From Williamsia sp. 1138 (GTDB lineage Bacteria; Actinomycetota; Actinomycetes; Mycobacteriales; Mycobacteriaceae), in NCBI RefSeq assembly GCF_002095435.2, contig NZ_MJEJ02000016.1, positions 1 to 38,321 on the forward strand: DNA of 38,321 nucleotides, written 5' to 3'. Shown piece by piece: positions 27,838-37,169 of this stretch. Position 1 is the stretch's first letter, and each line of letters starts with the position of its first letter. The notes beneath the pieces were generated by a model. The model was given only the letters and a program-made list of their open reading frames with translations. It had not been told where the DNA came from and searched no databases. The translations under genes were made by a program, and so were the position numbers.

Positions 27838-27898
27838 ATCGTCCCCCTGAGGGGTGTCCGAGGGCTATATGCCCTCGGTGGGTGCTCACGGGGACGAT
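27838..27898 (+). promoter_or_regulatory. Nested RNA structure between tRNA-Gln and the TetR gene
   Basis: An outer stem ATCGTCCCC (27838-27846) with GGGGACGAT (27890-27898), 9 bp and perfect, encloses a second perfect stem CCGAGGGC (27858-27865) with GCCCTCGG (27871-27878) around the loop TATAT. A mutually exclusive hairpin, CCCC-TGA-GGGG (27844-27854), competes for the 5' arm of the outer stem. The Shine-Dalgarno (GGGGAGGGA, 27905-27913) of the TetR gene begins 6 bases after it. Terminator for the tRNA, attenuator for the TetR gene, or both. Confidence 0.5.
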
Positions 27899-27918
27899 CT
27901 TTGCGGGGAGGGACTCTG

Positions 27919-28605
27919 GTGACAGTCGACCGTCCCACAGCGCAGGAAGAAAAAGTCCAGCGCGCACCACGCGCCAGGATGACCGGTACCCAACGGCGGC
28001 ACCAGCTCATCGAGGTCGCCAGGGGCCTGTTCGCCGAGCGTGGCTTCGAGGGCACGTCCATCGAGGAGATCGCTCAACGGGCTGGGGTCTCCAAACCTGT
28101 TGTCTACGAACATTTCGGCGGCAAAGAAGGCCTTTATGCGGTGGTCGTCGACCGGGAGATGGAAACGCTCCTCGAGATGGTCACCTCATCGCTGACGAAG
28201 AACCGATCCCGTTACCGCGTCCAGCAGGTGGCACTGGCGTTGCTGACCTATATGGAAGACCGCACCGAAGGCTTTCAGATCCTGGTGCGAGGGACTCCGA
28301 CCTCGGGGGATTCAGGCCGCTATTCCAGTCTGTTGACCGATGCGATCAGTCAGGTGGAGCACCTGCTCGCCAGTGACTTCCAGCGCCGCGACCGCGACCC
28401 CGCGTTGGCCCCCCTCTACGCGCAGGCGTTGGTGGGCATGGTGACGGCAACCGCGCAGTGGTGGCTCGATGTCCGCGAACCGTCCAAAGAGGTGGTCGCT
28501 GCGCACCTGGTCAACCTCTGCTGGAACGGGTTGATGCACCTAGAGCAGGATCCACACCTCGTGGGCCCTAACGAGCGGCAGGACGAAGATACGCCAGACG
28601 CCTGA
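27919..28605 (+). CDS. TetR-family regulator at the Rv1019 position
   Basis: 228 residues. The HTH region has QLIEVARGLFAERGFEGTS and then AGVSKPVVYEHFGGKEGLYA, a textbook TetR recognition helix. The remainder, with WWLDVREPSKEVVAAHL, is the TetR_C ligand-binding domain of this subfamily. GTG 27919 is chosen because GGGGAGGGA ends 5 bases upstream; a TTG at 27901 is in frame but lacks a ribosome-binding site. M. tuberculosis has the TetR gene Rv1019 at the same place, between glmU and mfd. A 14-bp hairpin terminator shared with the convergent dioxygenase gene follows. Confidence 0.92.
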   Translation: MTVDRPTAQEEKVQRAPRARMTGTQRRHQLIEVARGLFAERGFEGTSIEEIAQRAGVSKPVVYEHFGGKEGLYAVVVDREMETLLEMVTSSLTKNRSRYRVQQVALALLTYMEDRTEGFQILVRGTPTSGDSGRYSSLLTDAISQVEHLLASDFQRRDRDPALAPLYAQALVGMVTATAQWWLDVREPSKEVVAAHLVNLCWNGLMHLEQDPHLVGPNERQDEDTPDA

Positions 28606-28607
28606 AG

Positions 28608-28658
28608 TGGTGGGTTCTGGCAGTTCTGACCTGGCGAAACGCTCGCCGGAACCCACCA
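28608..28658. terminator. Bidirectional hairpin terminator
   Basis: TGGTGGGTTCTGGC (28608-28621) pairs with GCCGGAACCCACCA (28645-28658), a 14-bp stem with one wobble pair and a 23-base loop. It fills the 60-base gap between the convergent TetR and dioxygenase genes, so it can terminate both transcripts. Confidence 0.8.
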
Positions 28659-28665
28659 AGATCGG

Positions 28666-29442
28666 CTAGGCGAGCTGCAGGCTGCGCTTGCTCAGGCCCA
28701 TCCAGAATCCGTCGATGACCTGCTTGCCGACCTGTTCGGCGTCGTCGCTGGCACCGAGCGCCACGAACAGCGGCGACCAGTGCTCGGTGGTGGGGTGAGC
28801 GTAGGGCATGCCGGGGGCTTCGGTCCTGAATCGGGTCAGCGCATCCACATCGCCGGCGGCGAAGCGTTCTCCGGCCCAGGCATCGAACTCCTTCGACCAC
28901 GTCGGTGCCACGGCGTCGGGCCGCCAATCGCGTAGGAACGGCAGGCCGTGGGTGGTGAAGCCCGAGCCGACGATCAGCACGCCCTCGTCGCGCAACGGCC
29001 GTAGGCGGCGGCCGAGGTCGAGTAGCTTCTCGGGGTCGAGCGTCGGCAGCGAAACCTGCAGTACCGGGATCTGTGCCTCCGGATACATGACGGTCAGTGG
29101 AACATATGCCCCGTGGTCGAGTCGGCGCTGCGAATCATGCTGCACCGCTTGTCGATCAGGCATCAGCGCGGCGACCTTCGCGGCGAGGTCTACGGCGCCG
29201 GGGGCGTCGTAGCGCACGCGGTAGTAGCGCTCGGCGAATCCGCCGAAGTCATACGTCAGTGGCACCGCGGGGTCGGTCGAGCCGATGGTCAGCGGCGCGG
29301 ACTCCCAGTGGGCCGACACGATCAGGATCGCCGTCGGTGTGGGCAGGTCCGTGGACCACTGTCGCAACTCGGACACCCAGCGAGGATCGTCGACCAACGG
29401 AGGAGCGCCGTGGCTCAGATACAGGGCGGGCATACGGGTCAT
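28666..29442 (-). CDS. LigB/DODA-type extradiol ring-cleavage dioxygenase-like protein
   Basis: 258 residues. Class III extradiol dioxygenase fold, YgiD/4,5-DOPA-dioxygenase branch. Metal-site histidines are visible: His11 in LYLSHGAPP, His45 in VSAHWES, His110 in LDHGAYVPL, and the C-terminal AHPTTEHWSPLF. Family members open catecholic rings using Fe(II) or, as purified, bind Zn. The substrate is unknown. Four in-frame ATGs crowd the start (29454, 29448, 29442, 29433); 29442 is chosen because a TATGAT box ends 7 bases before it and no Shine-Dalgarno exists. A 16-base perfect palindrome overlaps its promoter. Confidence 0.85.
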   Translation of the reverse strand: MTRMPALYLSHGAPPLVDDPRWVSELRQWSTDLPTPTAILIVSAHWESAPLTIGSTDPAVPLTYDFGGFAERYYRVRYDAPGAVDLAAKVAALMPDRQAVQHDSQRRLDHGAYVPLTVMYPEAQIPVLQVSLPTLDPEKLLDLGRRLRPLRDEGVLIVGSGFTTHGLPFLRDWRPDAVAPTWSKEFDAWAGERFAAGDVDALTRFRTEAPGMPYAHPTTEHWSPLFVALGASDDAEQVGKQVIDGFWMGLSKRSLQLA

Positions 29443-29449
29443 GGACATG

Positions 29450-29476
29450 ATCATACAAACACGGACCGCGGTCCGT
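29450..29476 (-). promoter_or_regulatory. Dioxygenase promoter with embedded palindromic operator
   Basis: TATGAT (29455-29450, minus strand) is a near-consensus -10 box. The perfect palindrome ACGGACCGCGGTCCGT (29461-29476) occupies the region between it and the expected -35 position, so a bound dimer would block RNA polymerase. The shape is that of a TetR-family operator. Confidence 0.6.
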
Positions 29477-29504
29477 TTAATTCCCGATGGATTGGAGCCC
29501 CGGC

Positions 29505-30029
29505 TCAGACCGGTGGCGCGTCCGAATCGTCGACGTCGAATTGCATCAGGATGCAGTCCACCCAGATCCCGTGCTTGAAGCCCACCCGCTTGAGTCTGCC
29601 CACATCCTCGAAGCCCGCCTTGGCGTGCAGAGCGATCGATCCGGTGTCGGGGACGTCCGCGATCACCGCGACGATCCTGCGGATCGAGGTATCGGCCACC
29701 GCGTCGAGCAGGCTACGCAACAACGCCTTGCCGTAACCCTTTCCCGTGTGGTCGGGACTGAGGTAGATGGTGTTCTCTACGGTCCAGTCGAAGGCCCGCT
29801 TCACCCGATACTGGCCGACGTAGGCGAAACCCACGACCACACCGTTTTCGTCCTCGGCGACCAGGAACGGCAGCCGGGCGGCGTGCAGGTCGGCGCGCTT
29901 GATCTTCCACTCCGCGGCAGTCGGGGCGTCGTAGTCGAAGGTGATCACGGTGTTGTCGACGTAGTACTTGTAGATCTCGGCCACCGCGACGCAATCGGGC
30001 GCCGTGCCAGGACGGATGGTGACGGTCAC
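29505..30029 (-). CDS. GNAT acetyltransferase, phosphinothricin-acetyltransferase-like
   Basis: 174 residues. The N-terminal TIRPGTAPDCVAVAEIYKYYV and TITFDYDAPTA-like segment (VITFDYDAPTAAEW) match the PAT/YncA branch of GNATs, as do YLSPDHTGKGYGKALL (acetyl-CoA loop) and ALHAKAGFEDVGRLKRVGFK. Members acetylate phosphinothricin, methionine sulfoximine or, in housekeeping roles, other amino acids. GTG 30029 overlaps the SDR stop by 4 bases (GTGA). It lies downstream of the SDR gene in the same transcript; the dioxygenase gene follows after about 60 bases but has its own promoter. Confidence 0.88.
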   Translation of the reverse strand: MTVTIRPGTAPDCVAVAEIYKYYVDNTVITFDYDAPTAAEWKIKRADLHAARLPFLVAEDENGVVVGFAYVGQYRVKRAFDWTVENTIYLSPDHTGKGYGKALLRSLLDAVADTSIRRIVAVIADVPDTGSIALHAKAGFEDVGRLKRVGFKHGIWVDCILMQFDVDDSDAPPV

Positions 30030-30919
30030 AGGGCGAACCTGGTGCTTGTCGAGTTCTCCGCGAGCTCCCACAGCAGACCCGCCGTGCGGAAGTCACAGGC
30101 CGCCGGGGTGCGCCCCACCAACACCGGCCCGCCTCGCAGTCCGAACCTTCCGTCAGGTCCCACATATGCACCAGAGGGCACGTCGGGTGTGAGGGCGTAC
30201 AGCGTCAACGCCGCGCCCTGGGCGGGGCTGTTCGCCAGGACGGTTCCTGCTCCCTTGATGATCTTGTCGATCGGACCGATTCCGGTGAGTCCGAGGATGC
30301 CGGTGGTTGCCCAGCCGGGGTGCGCGATCGCCGTCGACACGCGAGATCCCGCCGCTCGCAGCCGGCGATCGAGCTCGAGTGCCCACAACATGTCTGCGAG
30401 TTTCGACTGCGAATAAGCCTTCGGTCTGCTCCACGCTCGTCGCTCGAAATGAGGGTCGTCGAGTCTGATCGAGCCGGTCTTGTGCGAGGTCGACCCGACG
30501 ATCACCACCCGATCGGAAATGTTCGGCAGCAGGAGATTGGTGAAAGCGAATGGACCAAGAAAGTTTGTGCCGAAACACATCTCGAATCCGTCGACGGTCT
30601 GGCTGTGTTCGTGTGCCATCACGCCGGCGTTGTTGATGAGGCTGTCGATCTGCCCCAGCCCCTCGGCGCATCGCCTGACCGATGCCAGATCGGCGACATC
30701 GAGCTCGACCACTTCGGTACGGGCCCCGGCGGTTTCGGATGCGAGCTGGGCCGCGCGCTCCTTGCCCCGCTCGATATCCCGGACGGCCAGCACCACCTGG
30801 GCGCCTACTCGGGCGAGACCACGCGCGGTTTCCCAACCGATCCCGTTGGTCGCGCCGGTGACCACGACGCGCTTGCCGTCCATTCGTGGCAGGTTCGCCG
30901 CCGACCAGCGTGATGTCAT
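30026..30919 (-). CDS. Short-chain dehydrogenase/reductase (retinol-dehydrogenase-like)
   Basis: 297 residues, an SDR of the extended-C-terminus type often annotated as protochlorophyllide- or retinol-dehydrogenase-like. The cofactor loop TGATNGIG, the NNAGVM motif and the catalytic YSQSK are present, with Ser in VGSTSHKTG. The LAVRDIERG segment after the second strand suggests NADP preference. The substrate is unknown. No Shine-Dalgarno is seen before ATG 30919, but a TAAGCT box ends 6 bases upstream. It is coupled to the PAT-like gene by a 4-base overlap. Confidence 0.88.
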   Translation of the reverse strand: MTSRWSAANLPRMDGKRVVVTGATNGIGWETARGLARVGAQVVLAVRDIERGKERAAQLASETAGARTEVVELDVADLASVRRCAEGLGQIDSLINNAGVMAHEHSQTVDGFEMCFGTNFLGPFAFTNLLLPNISDRVVIVGSTSHKTGSIRLDDPHFERRAWSRPKAYSQSKLADMLWALELDRRLRAAGSRVSTAIAHPGWATTGILGLTGIGPIDKIIKGAGTVLANSPAQGAALTLYALTPDVPSGAYVGPDGRFGLRGGPVLVGRTPAACDFRTAGLLWELAENSTSTRFAL

Positions 30920-30925
30920 GCCGTC

Positions 30926-30931
30926 AGCTTA
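30926..30931 (-). promoter_or_regulatory. Candidate -10 box for the SDR gene
   Basis: TAAGCT (TAnnnT) on the minus strand ends 6 bases before ATG 30919; no Shine-Dalgarno, so a leaderless start is likely. A small GGAGG-TCGT-CCTCC hairpin (30934-30947) just upstream may end phospholipase transcription. Confidence 0.35.
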
Positions 30932-30971
30932 GTGGAGGTCGTCCTCCCGGCGGCGCGGCGGCGCGATCGAC

Positions 30972-32510
30972 TCAGACGACTCCGCTGGGCGCTCGGCGGC
31001 TGCCGGGTTCCTGCGTCGGCATGCTGTTGGCGGGCACGGGATATGGCGAGCCCAAGCCCACGAAACCTGCGCCGACGTTCGGTCCGCACTGTGCCGCCGC
31101 GAGCTCGACTTTGGGCGCGGGGTCGCTGAACCGTGGCCGTCTCGCGTCTGGCGATGCCGCGAAGTCGAACGCCGACGTCATGTCCCCGGTGACACTGCGT
31201 CGCCACGGGGTCAGATTGGGTACGTCGACGCCGAATCGGGTTTCTATCAGTCGCAGCTGGGAGGTGTGGTCGAAGGTCTGGGAGGCAATGAGACCGCCGC
31301 GGCTGTAAGGGGAGATGACGAATGCCGGCACTCGGTAGCCCAGGCCGATCGGTCCGCGCACGCCCTTGGACGACGCCACCGAGTTCAGATTCGGGACTGA
31401 CACATACTCGCCCGGAGTGCCTTCCGGCGCGGTCGGTGGGGTGACGTGATCGAAGAATCCGCCGTTCTCGTCGTAGCTGATGATCAACGCCGTCTTCTCC
31501 CACACCTTCGGGTTGGACGTCAGGATGTCTAGAAGTTGCACGATCCCCACGGCGCCGAGCGCCGCCGGGAGTGCCGGATGCTCGCATTCGAGAAGGTTCG
31601 GGACCACCCACGAGACCGATGGCAGCGTGTCAGCGGCGACGTCTGCTGCGAAATCGTTCGGGTAGGTCGGCACGATGCCGCGCCGGTTGAGTTCGGAGTT
31701 CACGTCGGCTGCCTGCGTGAAACAGGCCATCATGCCGTCGAGGATCACCGATGACAATGGCCCGAAATCCTTGTTGTTGTAGATCTTCCAGCTCACTCCG
31801 GCGTCGCGCAGGTTCTCGGGCATGGTGCGCCACGAGTATGTGAACCTCGGGAGCTGGGTGGGCGTCTCGAGGAGCGGTCCACCGGCGACGCCGTCTGGGT
31901 CGATCGAGGCGCTCATCCAGTACAGCCGGTTCGGGTCCGTCGGCCCGATCACGGAGGCGTGGTAGTTGTCGCACAGTGTGAACGCGTCGGCGAGTTCGTA
32001 GTGGACGGGGATGTCCCCGCGTTCGTAGTAGCCCATCAGCGCGGGACCGTTCGCAGGCCCCACCGAGTTGATCGACATCGGCAGCCAGCCGTCGTTGCGA
32101 CCACCGTTCCACGCGGCGTGCAGGCCCGCCCACGAATGATCGGGGTCGTTGATGCACTCGCCGTCCAGGCTCGGCCCGCGGGTGGTGTCGAGGCGGAACG
32201 GCATCGTGTAGCCGGTCTTGGTCGGTCCGACGTTGGGTGCCCAGCCGCGCTGTTTCCAGGCGTCGGACGGATCATCGAAGCCGCGCACGCCCTGGAGGGT
32301 CCCGAAGTAGTGGTCGAACGACCGGTTCTCCTGCATGAAGAACACGAAGTGCTCGATGTCGTCCAGAGAACCGGAGCCGCCCGGATCGGCGGCGTACGCG
32401 CGATCGATGATCGGGTTCGCCCACGACGCGAGGAATGCGGTGCCGCCGACCGCTGCGACCTTGGCAAAGAACTCGCGCCGGTTCATTCCGGCAAAGGGGC
32501 TGGTGGACAC
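30972..32510 (-). CDS. Phospholipase C, Tat-exported (phosphoesterase family)
   Basis: 512 residues, matching the length of mycobacterial PlcA-D. A twin-arginine signal is visible ([15 protein letters not shown], then a hydrophobic stretch and an AYAADP cleavage site). The catalytic domain begins [19 protein letters not shown], whose Glu/Asn belong to the metal and nucleophile site of this alkaline-phosphatase-like family, and later has [13 protein letters not shown], another signature. The enzyme cleaves phosphatidylcholine or sphingomyelin to release the phosphorylated head group. GTG 32510 follows GAGGAGG by 7 bases; a longer reading frame toward 32684 would overlap the mfd start and has no support. 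Confidence 0.93.
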   Translation of the reverse strand: MSTSPFAGMNRREFFAKVAAVGGTAFLASWANPIIDRAYAADPGGSGSLDDIEHFVFFMQENRSFDHYFGTLQGVRGFDDPSDAWKQRGWAPNVGPTKTGYTMPFRLDTTRGPSLDGECINDPDHSWAGLHAAWNGGRNDGWLPMSINSVGPANGPALMGYYERGDIPVHYELADAFTLCDNYHASVIGPTDPNRLYWMSASIDPDGVAGGPLLETPTQLPRFTYSWRTMPENLRDAGVSWKIYNNKDFGPLSSVILDGMMACFTQAADVNSELNRRGIVPTYPNDFAADVAADTLPSVSWVVPNLLECEHPALPAALGAVGIVQLLDILTSNPKVWEKTALIISYDENGGFFDHVTPPTAPEGTPGEYVSVPNLNSVASSKGVRGPIGLGYRVPAFVISPYSRGGLIASQTFDHTSQLRLIETRFGVDVPNLTPWRRSVTGDMTSAFDFAASPDARRPRFSDPAPKVELAAAQCGPNVGAGFVGLGSPYPVPANSMPTQEPGSRRAPSGVV

Positions 32511-32542
32511 GGTGGCGCCTCCTCGGTTGGAGCAACTCGACA

Positions 32543-32548
32543 ACTGTA
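32543..32548 (-). promoter_or_regulatory. Candidate -10 box for the phospholipase C gene
   Basis: TACAGT on the minus strand lies 32 bases before GTG 32510, leaving a leader of roughly 25 bases that contains the GAGGAGG ribosome-binding site. Confidence 0.35.
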
Positions 32549-32649
32549 GGTCCGGTGATGGCCGGGTGACCGGCGATTGGGGACCTCGGGCGATCGTGTG
32601 CCGGGGCGGACCGGAGCACGCTGCGTGAACGATTGTCACCGGGCACCCG

Positions 32650-32655
32650 TAAACT
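32650..32655 (+). promoter_or_regulatory. Candidate -10 box for mfd
   Basis: TAAACT ends 7 bases before the GTG at 32663 and no Shine-Dalgarno is present, so mfd is probably translated from a leaderless mRNA. Confidence 0.4.
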
Positions 32656-32662
32656 AGTCGAT

Positions 32663-35600
32663 GTGACTGGGCCCTCTGCTGCATTTTTCACGGGACAGCT
32701 GTCGGGACTGGCACAGATCGCGGCGTCCGACGCCGCGCTGACCGGTCTCGTGGCCAAGCTCGGAACACCGGAACAAGAGTTCGTGGGACCGCCTGCGGCC
32801 CGGCCGTTCGTGATCGCGGCGATGGCCGCAGCTGCACCGGGCCCGATCCTCGTGGTCACGGCAACCGGCCGCGAGGCCGACGAACTGACCGCGCAGCTGC
32901 GCGACATGGTCGGTAAGACGGTCAGTCAGTTCCCGTCGTGGGAGACGCTGCCGCACGAGCGGCTGTCCCCGTCTGCGGACACCGTCGGGCAGCGCCTGCG
33001 CGTGCTGCATCGCCTCCGGCATCCCGAAGAGGAGAGCTACGGCCCGCCGCTCAAGGTCGTGGTGACCACCGTCCGCTCGCTGGTGCAGCCGATGGCGCCC
33101 GGCCTGGGCGATTTCGATGCGATCACCCTGCAAGAGGGTGCCGACGTCGATTTCGACGACCTCATCGCCAAGCTGGTGGAGCTCGCGTACACCCGCGTCG
33201 ACATGGTCGGCAAGCGCGGCGAGTTCGCGGTGCGTGGCGGCATCCTCGACGTGTTCCCGACGACGACCGATTACCCCGTGCGCGTCGAGTTCTGGGGTGA
33301 CGAGATCACCGAACAGCGAGCGTTCTCGGTCGCCGATCAACGCAGCCAGCCCGAAGTGGACATGAAGCTGGTCCACATCCATCCATGCCGCGAACTATTG
33401 CTCACCGACGGGGTCAGGATGCGTGCCGCCGACCTCGCCGAGCGGGTCTCGGCGTCGGGTACCGACGCCGAGAAGAGTTCGACCGGACCGCTGGTGGAGA
33501 TGCTCACCAAGCTCTCCGATGGAATCGCGACCGAGGGTATGGAAGCGCTCATCCCGGCGCTCGTCCCCGGACAGATGCAACTGCTGACCGAGGTGATGGC
33601 CGCGGGCACCCACGTCCTGGTTCTCGACCCGGAAAAGGTCCGGACCCGCGCCGCCGATCTGGCCCGGACGGGAGCAGAGTTCCTCGAAGCGTCCTGGACT
33701 GCGGCCGGTGGCGGCGCGGAAGCGCCCATCGATCTCGGTGAGGTCCTGCACCTCGAGGACAGCGCCTACCGGTCACTCACCGACGTCCACGCCCAGACCG
33801 TCTCGGCGGACCGGCTCTGGTGGACCCTGAGCCCGATCGGAATCGGTACGGAACTGACTCTCGCGCCCGGACCCGCCCCGCGTGGCGACGACAGCGAGGT
33901 CGCCAAAACCTTTGCCGCCCTTCGTGTACACATCAATGCCGGAAACCGCGCGGCCATCGTCGCGGCCGGAGCAGGTACTGCCGAACGCATCGTCGAACGT
34001 CTCGGCGCAGCCGACGTCGCGGCGAAGCTGGCCGAGGCCGGCGATGTGCCCGAGCCCGGTATCGTTTCCGTCCTGCGTGGCGCGCTGACCTCGGGTCTGG
34101 TGCTGCCGGACGCCGGACTGGTCATCGCCACCGAACCCGACCTCACCGGCGCGCGGGTCACGGGCGCCAAAGACGGTCGCAGACTGCCGGCCAAGCGCCG
34201 CAACCAGGTCGACCCGCTGGCGCTGACGGCCGGCGACATGGTGGTCCATGACCAGCACGGAATCGGCAAGTTCGTCGAGATGATCGAACGGACGATCGGC
34301 GGCGCCCGGCGCGAGTACCTGGTGATCGAATACGCGCCCAGCAAACGTGGCCACCCGGGTGACCGGTTGTTCGTGCCGATGGACTCGCTCGACCAACTCT
34401 CGCGGTATGTCGGTGGCGAGACCCCGTCGCTGTCGAAACTCGGCGGCTCCGATTGGCAGAACACCAAACGCAAGGCGCGCAAGGCTGTTCGGGAGATAGC
34501 GGGGGAGCTGGTGCAACTGTATGCCGCCAGGCACGCTGCCCCCGGATACGCCTTCGAGCCCGACACCCCGTGGCAGCGTGAAATGGAAGATGCCTTCGGG
34601 TTCACCGAGACGATGGACCAGGTCACGGTCATCGGCGAGGTGAAGGCCGACATGGAACGCCCCGTGCCGATGGACCGCGTGGTCGTCGGCGACGTCGGGT
34701 ACGGCAAGACCGAGATCGCCGTGCGCGCAGCCTTCAAGGCCGTGCAGAGCGGCAAGCAGGTCGCGGTACTCGTACCGACAACCATTCTGGCGCAACAGCA
34801 TCTGGCCACCTTCACCGAACGCATGCAGGGTTTTCCGGTCACGGTCGCGGGATTGTCGCGATTCACCGACACCAAGGAGTCGCGCAAGGTCATCGACGGC
34901 CTCGCCGACGGCAGCGTCGACATCGTCATCGGCACCCACCGATTGCTCGCCTCGGGCGTGCGCTGGAAAGATCTCGGACTGGTGGTGGTCGACGAGGAGC
35001 AGCGTTTCGGTGTCGAGCACAAAGAACACATCAAGGCGCTGCGTACCCACGTCGACGTGCTCACCATGTCGGCGACCCCGATCCCGCGAACCCTGGAGAT
35101 GTCGATGGCCGGGATCCGCGAGATGTCAACGATTTTGACGCCCCCGGAAGAACGTCATCCGGTGCTGACCTACGTCGGCGCCTACCAGCAGAAGCAGGTT
35201 GCGGCCGCCATCCGGCGAGAGTTGCTCCGCGACGGCCAGGTCTTCTACGTGCACAACCGGGTGAGCACCATCGACAAGACCGCGGCCCAGATCAAAGAGA
35301 TGCTCCCGGAGGCCCGGGTCGTCGTGGCGCACGGGCAGATGGGCGAGGATCTGCTCGAACGTACGGTCACCGGCTTCTGGGATCGCGAATACGACGTCCT
35401 CGTGTGCACCACCATCATCGAGACCGGTCTGGACATCTCCAACGCGAACACCCTGATCGTCGACCGCGCCGAGGTCCTCGGGCTCTCGCAGCTCCACCAG
35501 CTGCGGGGACGTGTCGGCCGCAGCCGAGAACGCGGGTACGCATACTTCCTCTACAACGGTGACAAGCCGTTGACCGAAACCGCGTACGACCGCCTCGCGA

Positions 35601-36325
35601 CCATCGCGCAGAACAACGAGCTCGGCGCCGGTATGGCGGTGGCCCTCAAGGACCTCGAGCTGCGTGGGGCCGGAAACGTACTGGGCGCAGAGCAATCGGG
35701 TCACGTCGCCGGCGTCGGATTCGACCTCTATGTCCGGCTCGTGGGAGAAGCCGTGGAAGCCTATCGTGCCGCTGCCGACGGCAGGCCGATCGCCGCCGAG
35801 GAAGACCGCGAGGTCCGCATAGACCTACCCGTCGATGCCCACATCCCGCCCGACTACGTCGACTCGGACCGGTTGCGACTCGAGGCGTACCGGAAGTTCG
35901 CGTCCGCCGACACCGCCGAGGAAATCGCCGGCGTCGTCGACGAGCTCGTCGACCGCTATGGTCCGTTGCCGCCCGAGGTGTCGCGCCTGGTCTCTGTTGC
36001 GAAGCTCCGGCAGCTCGCGCGTGAACTCGGTGTCACCGAGATCGGGGTCGCGGGTAGTCAGATCAAGGTGTCGCCGCTGAAACTTCTCGATTCCCAGCAG
36101 ATCAGACTCAAACGGCTGTATCCGAGTGTCGTCTATCGGGCCACCACAGGCGTTGTCGGACTACCGATACCGCGGACCGGCGGCATCGGCAGCGAACGGG
36201 TGCGTGACGTCGATCTGGTGCAGGTGGTCGCCGATCTCATGCTCGTAGTGGACGGCCGCACGCCCGGGTCCGTCAACATGCGCCTGCCTGGTGGCGCGAC
36301 CGCAGAGACCGCCGGCAAGAAATGA
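32663..36325 (+). CDS. mfd: Transcription-repair coupling factor Mfd
   Basis: 1220 residues (1234 in M. tuberculosis). Mfd pushes RNA polymerase off lesions and recruits UvrA. Domain order is complete: UvrB-homology region at the N-terminus ([19 protein letters not shown]), RNA-polymerase-interaction CarD-like domain ([19 protein letters not shown], about 525-580), the RecG-like translocase with Walker A GDVGYGKT (676-683), Walker [10 protein letters not shown], the TRG motif and motif VI region ([22 protein letters not shown]), and the C-terminal TRCF/D7 domain. The GTG start is likely leaderless. It overlaps mazG by 4 bases, the order seen in M. tuberculosis (Rv1020-Rv1021). Confidence 0.97.
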   Translation: MTGPSAAFFTGQLSGLAQIAASDAALTGLVAKLGTPEQEFVGPPAARPFVIAAMAAAAPGPILVVTATGREADELTAQLRDMVGKTVSQFPSWETLPHERLSPSADTVGQRLRVLHRLRHPEEESYGPPLKVVVTTVRSLVQPMAPGLGDFDAITLQEGADVDFDDLIAKLVELAYTRVDMVGKRGEFAVRGGILDVFPTTTDYPVRVEFWGDEITEQRAFSVADQRSQPEVDMKLVHIHPCRELLLTDGVRMRAADLAERVSASGTDAEKSSTGPLVEMLTKLSDGIATEGMEALIPALVPGQMQLLTEVMAAGTHVLVLDPEKVRTRAADLARTGAEFLEASWTAAGGGAEAPIDLGEVLHLEDSAYRSLTDVHAQTVSADRLWWTLSPIGIGTELTLAPGPAPRGDDSEVAKTFAALRVHINAGNRAAIVAAGAGTAERIVERLGAADVAAKLAEAGDVPEPGIVSVLRGALTSGLVLPDAGLVIATEPDLTGARVTGAKDGRRLPAKRRNQVDPLALTAGDMVVHDQHGIGKFVEMIERTIGGARREYLVIEYAPSKRGHPGDRLFVPMDSLDQLSRYVGGETPSLSKLGGSDWQNTKRKARKAVREIAGELVQLYAARHAAPGYAFEPDTPWQREMEDAFGFTETMDQVTVIGEVKADMERPVPMDRVVVGDVGYGKTEIAVRAAFKAVQSGKQVAVLVPTTILAQQHLATFTERMQGFPVTVAGLSRFTDTKESRKVIDGLADGSVDIVIGTHRLLASGVRWKDLGLVVVDEEQRFGVEHKEHIKALRTHVDVLTMSATPIPRTLEMSMAGIREMSTILTPPEERHPVLTYVGAYQQKQVAAAIRRELLRDGQVFYVHNRVSTIDKTAAQIKEMLPEARVVVAHGQMGEDLLERTVTGFWDREYDVLVCTTIIETGLDISNANTLIVDRAEVLGLSQLHQLRGRVGRSRERGYAYFLYNGDKPLTETAYDRLATIAQNNELGAGMAVALKDLELRGAGNVLGAEQSGHVAGVGFDLYVRLVGEAVEAYRAAADGRPIAAEEDREVRIDLPVDAHIPPDYVDSDRLRLEAYRKFASADTAEEIAGVVDELVDRYGPLPPEVSRLVSVAKLRQLARELGVTEIGVAGSQIKVSPLKLLDSQQIRLKRLYPSVVYRATTGVVGLPIPRTGGIGSERVRDVDLVQVVADLMLVVDGRTPGSVNMRLPGGATAETAGKK

Positions 36326-36996
36326 CCGACGAGTCCGGCGGTGACGTCAAGGCCAGCGGTCACGAGTTGCTCGCGGCCGTCGAGCTCATGGATCGGCTGC
36401 GGCGCGACGGACCCTGGGAGCGGGATCAAACCCACGAATCGCTGCGCCGTTATCTGGTCGAAGAGACCTACGAACTGCTCGACGCCATCGACTCGGGGGA
36501 TCGCGATCACCTGCTCGAAGAGCTGGGCGACATCCTTCTGCAAGTGCTCTTCCACGCCCGGATCGCCGCCGACCGCGCCGACGAACCGTTCGACATCGAT
36601 GATGTGGCACAGGCATTCACCACCAAGATCTCCGCGCGCACCCAGGGCGTACTCAGCGGCAGCGACATCGATCTGCAGACGCAGCTCGAGGAGTGGGAGT
36701 CGCGCAAGGCTGCGGAGAAGGCGCGAGGGTCGGTGCTCGACGGCATCGCAACCGGCCAGCCGTCGCTCGCACTGGCCCAGAAGGTTCTCGAACGTCTGGC
36801 CGCCACCGGCTTTCCGCGCGATCTCTTGCCGCGGGACGTCACCGACATCCGAGTGGTCGCCGACGGACCCAGCGTCGAAGACGAGCTGCGCCGGTCGGTG
36901 CTCGCCTTCATGGCAAAGATCCGCATCGCCGAAACCGCCGCTGCACCTGGTGAACTCAAGAACACAGACTTCTGGCGCACCCACCTGCCCCGATGA
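36322..36996 (+). CDS. mazG: Nucleoside triphosphate pyrophosphohydrolase MazG
   Basis: 224 residues. MazG hydrolyses non-canonical and excess NTPs to monophosphates and pyrophosphate. The all-alpha NTP-PPase core shows the ligand set E-x-x-[12 protein letters not shown] and [14 protein letters not shown], preceded by CPW-like [13 protein letters not shown], which lacks the usual Cys. A second, degenerate helical half follows, ending in [11 protein letters not shown]-type residues ([12 protein letters not shown]). It is about 100 residues shorter than M. tuberculosis MazG (325). ATGA overlap with mfd indicates coupling. The IS110-family element begins within about 100 bases of its stop. Confidence 0.92.
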   Translation: MTDESGGDVKASGHELLAAVELMDRLRRDGPWERDQTHESLRRYLVEETYELLDAIDSGDRDHLLEELGDILLQVLFHARIAADRADEPFDIDDVAQAFTTKISARTQGVLSGSDIDLQTQLEEWESRKAAEKARGSVLDGIATGQPSLALAQKVLERLAATGFPRDLLPRDVTDIRVVADGPSVEDELRRSVLAFMAKIRIAETAAAPGELKNTDFWRTHLPR

Positions 36997-37023
36997 TGTG
37001 CCCTCAGTGTGACTCTTGTGTTG

Positions 37024-37169
37024 CCGCTCTGGCGGTGGTTGGGTCCTGATCACCTGGTGTTTGGCTCTTGATGGGCCTACCGGCATCACCATCAAAGGGT
37101 GAGGTCTGGTCTCCAAAAGTTGTGCCAACACCAGGTGTGATGGACCGACCGATGTGGCTTGATAGGAGC
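37024..37169 (+). ncRNA. Putative IS110 bridge RNA region
   Basis: Three nested elements are visible upstream of the transposase gene. (1) A 5' hairpin CCGC-TCTG-GCGG (37024-37035). (2) A long stem: GGTCC (37042-37046) with GGACC (37142-37146), continued by CACCTGGTGTT (37051-37061) with AACACCAGGTG (37127-37137) and GGC/GCC (37063-37065, 37124-37126). (3) Inside it, TTGATGG (37068-37074) with CCATCAA (37089-37095) around a 14-base loop. The 8-mer ATAGGAGC at 37162-37169 recurs at 38309-38316 just after the transposase stop. Stem-loop plus internal loops and a match to the element's own end fit a bridge RNA, but exact ends and guide loops are not defined. Confidence 0.55.

Noticed and set aside
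32511-32684. N-terminal extension of the phospholipase C into the mfd start
   Set aside because: The Tat signal begins at 32510 with GAGGAGG in front; the extension would bury the signal peptide.
33766-35067. Two long minus-strand frames inside mfd
   Set aside because: Both overlap the translocase domain of Mfd; no motif or start signal supports them.
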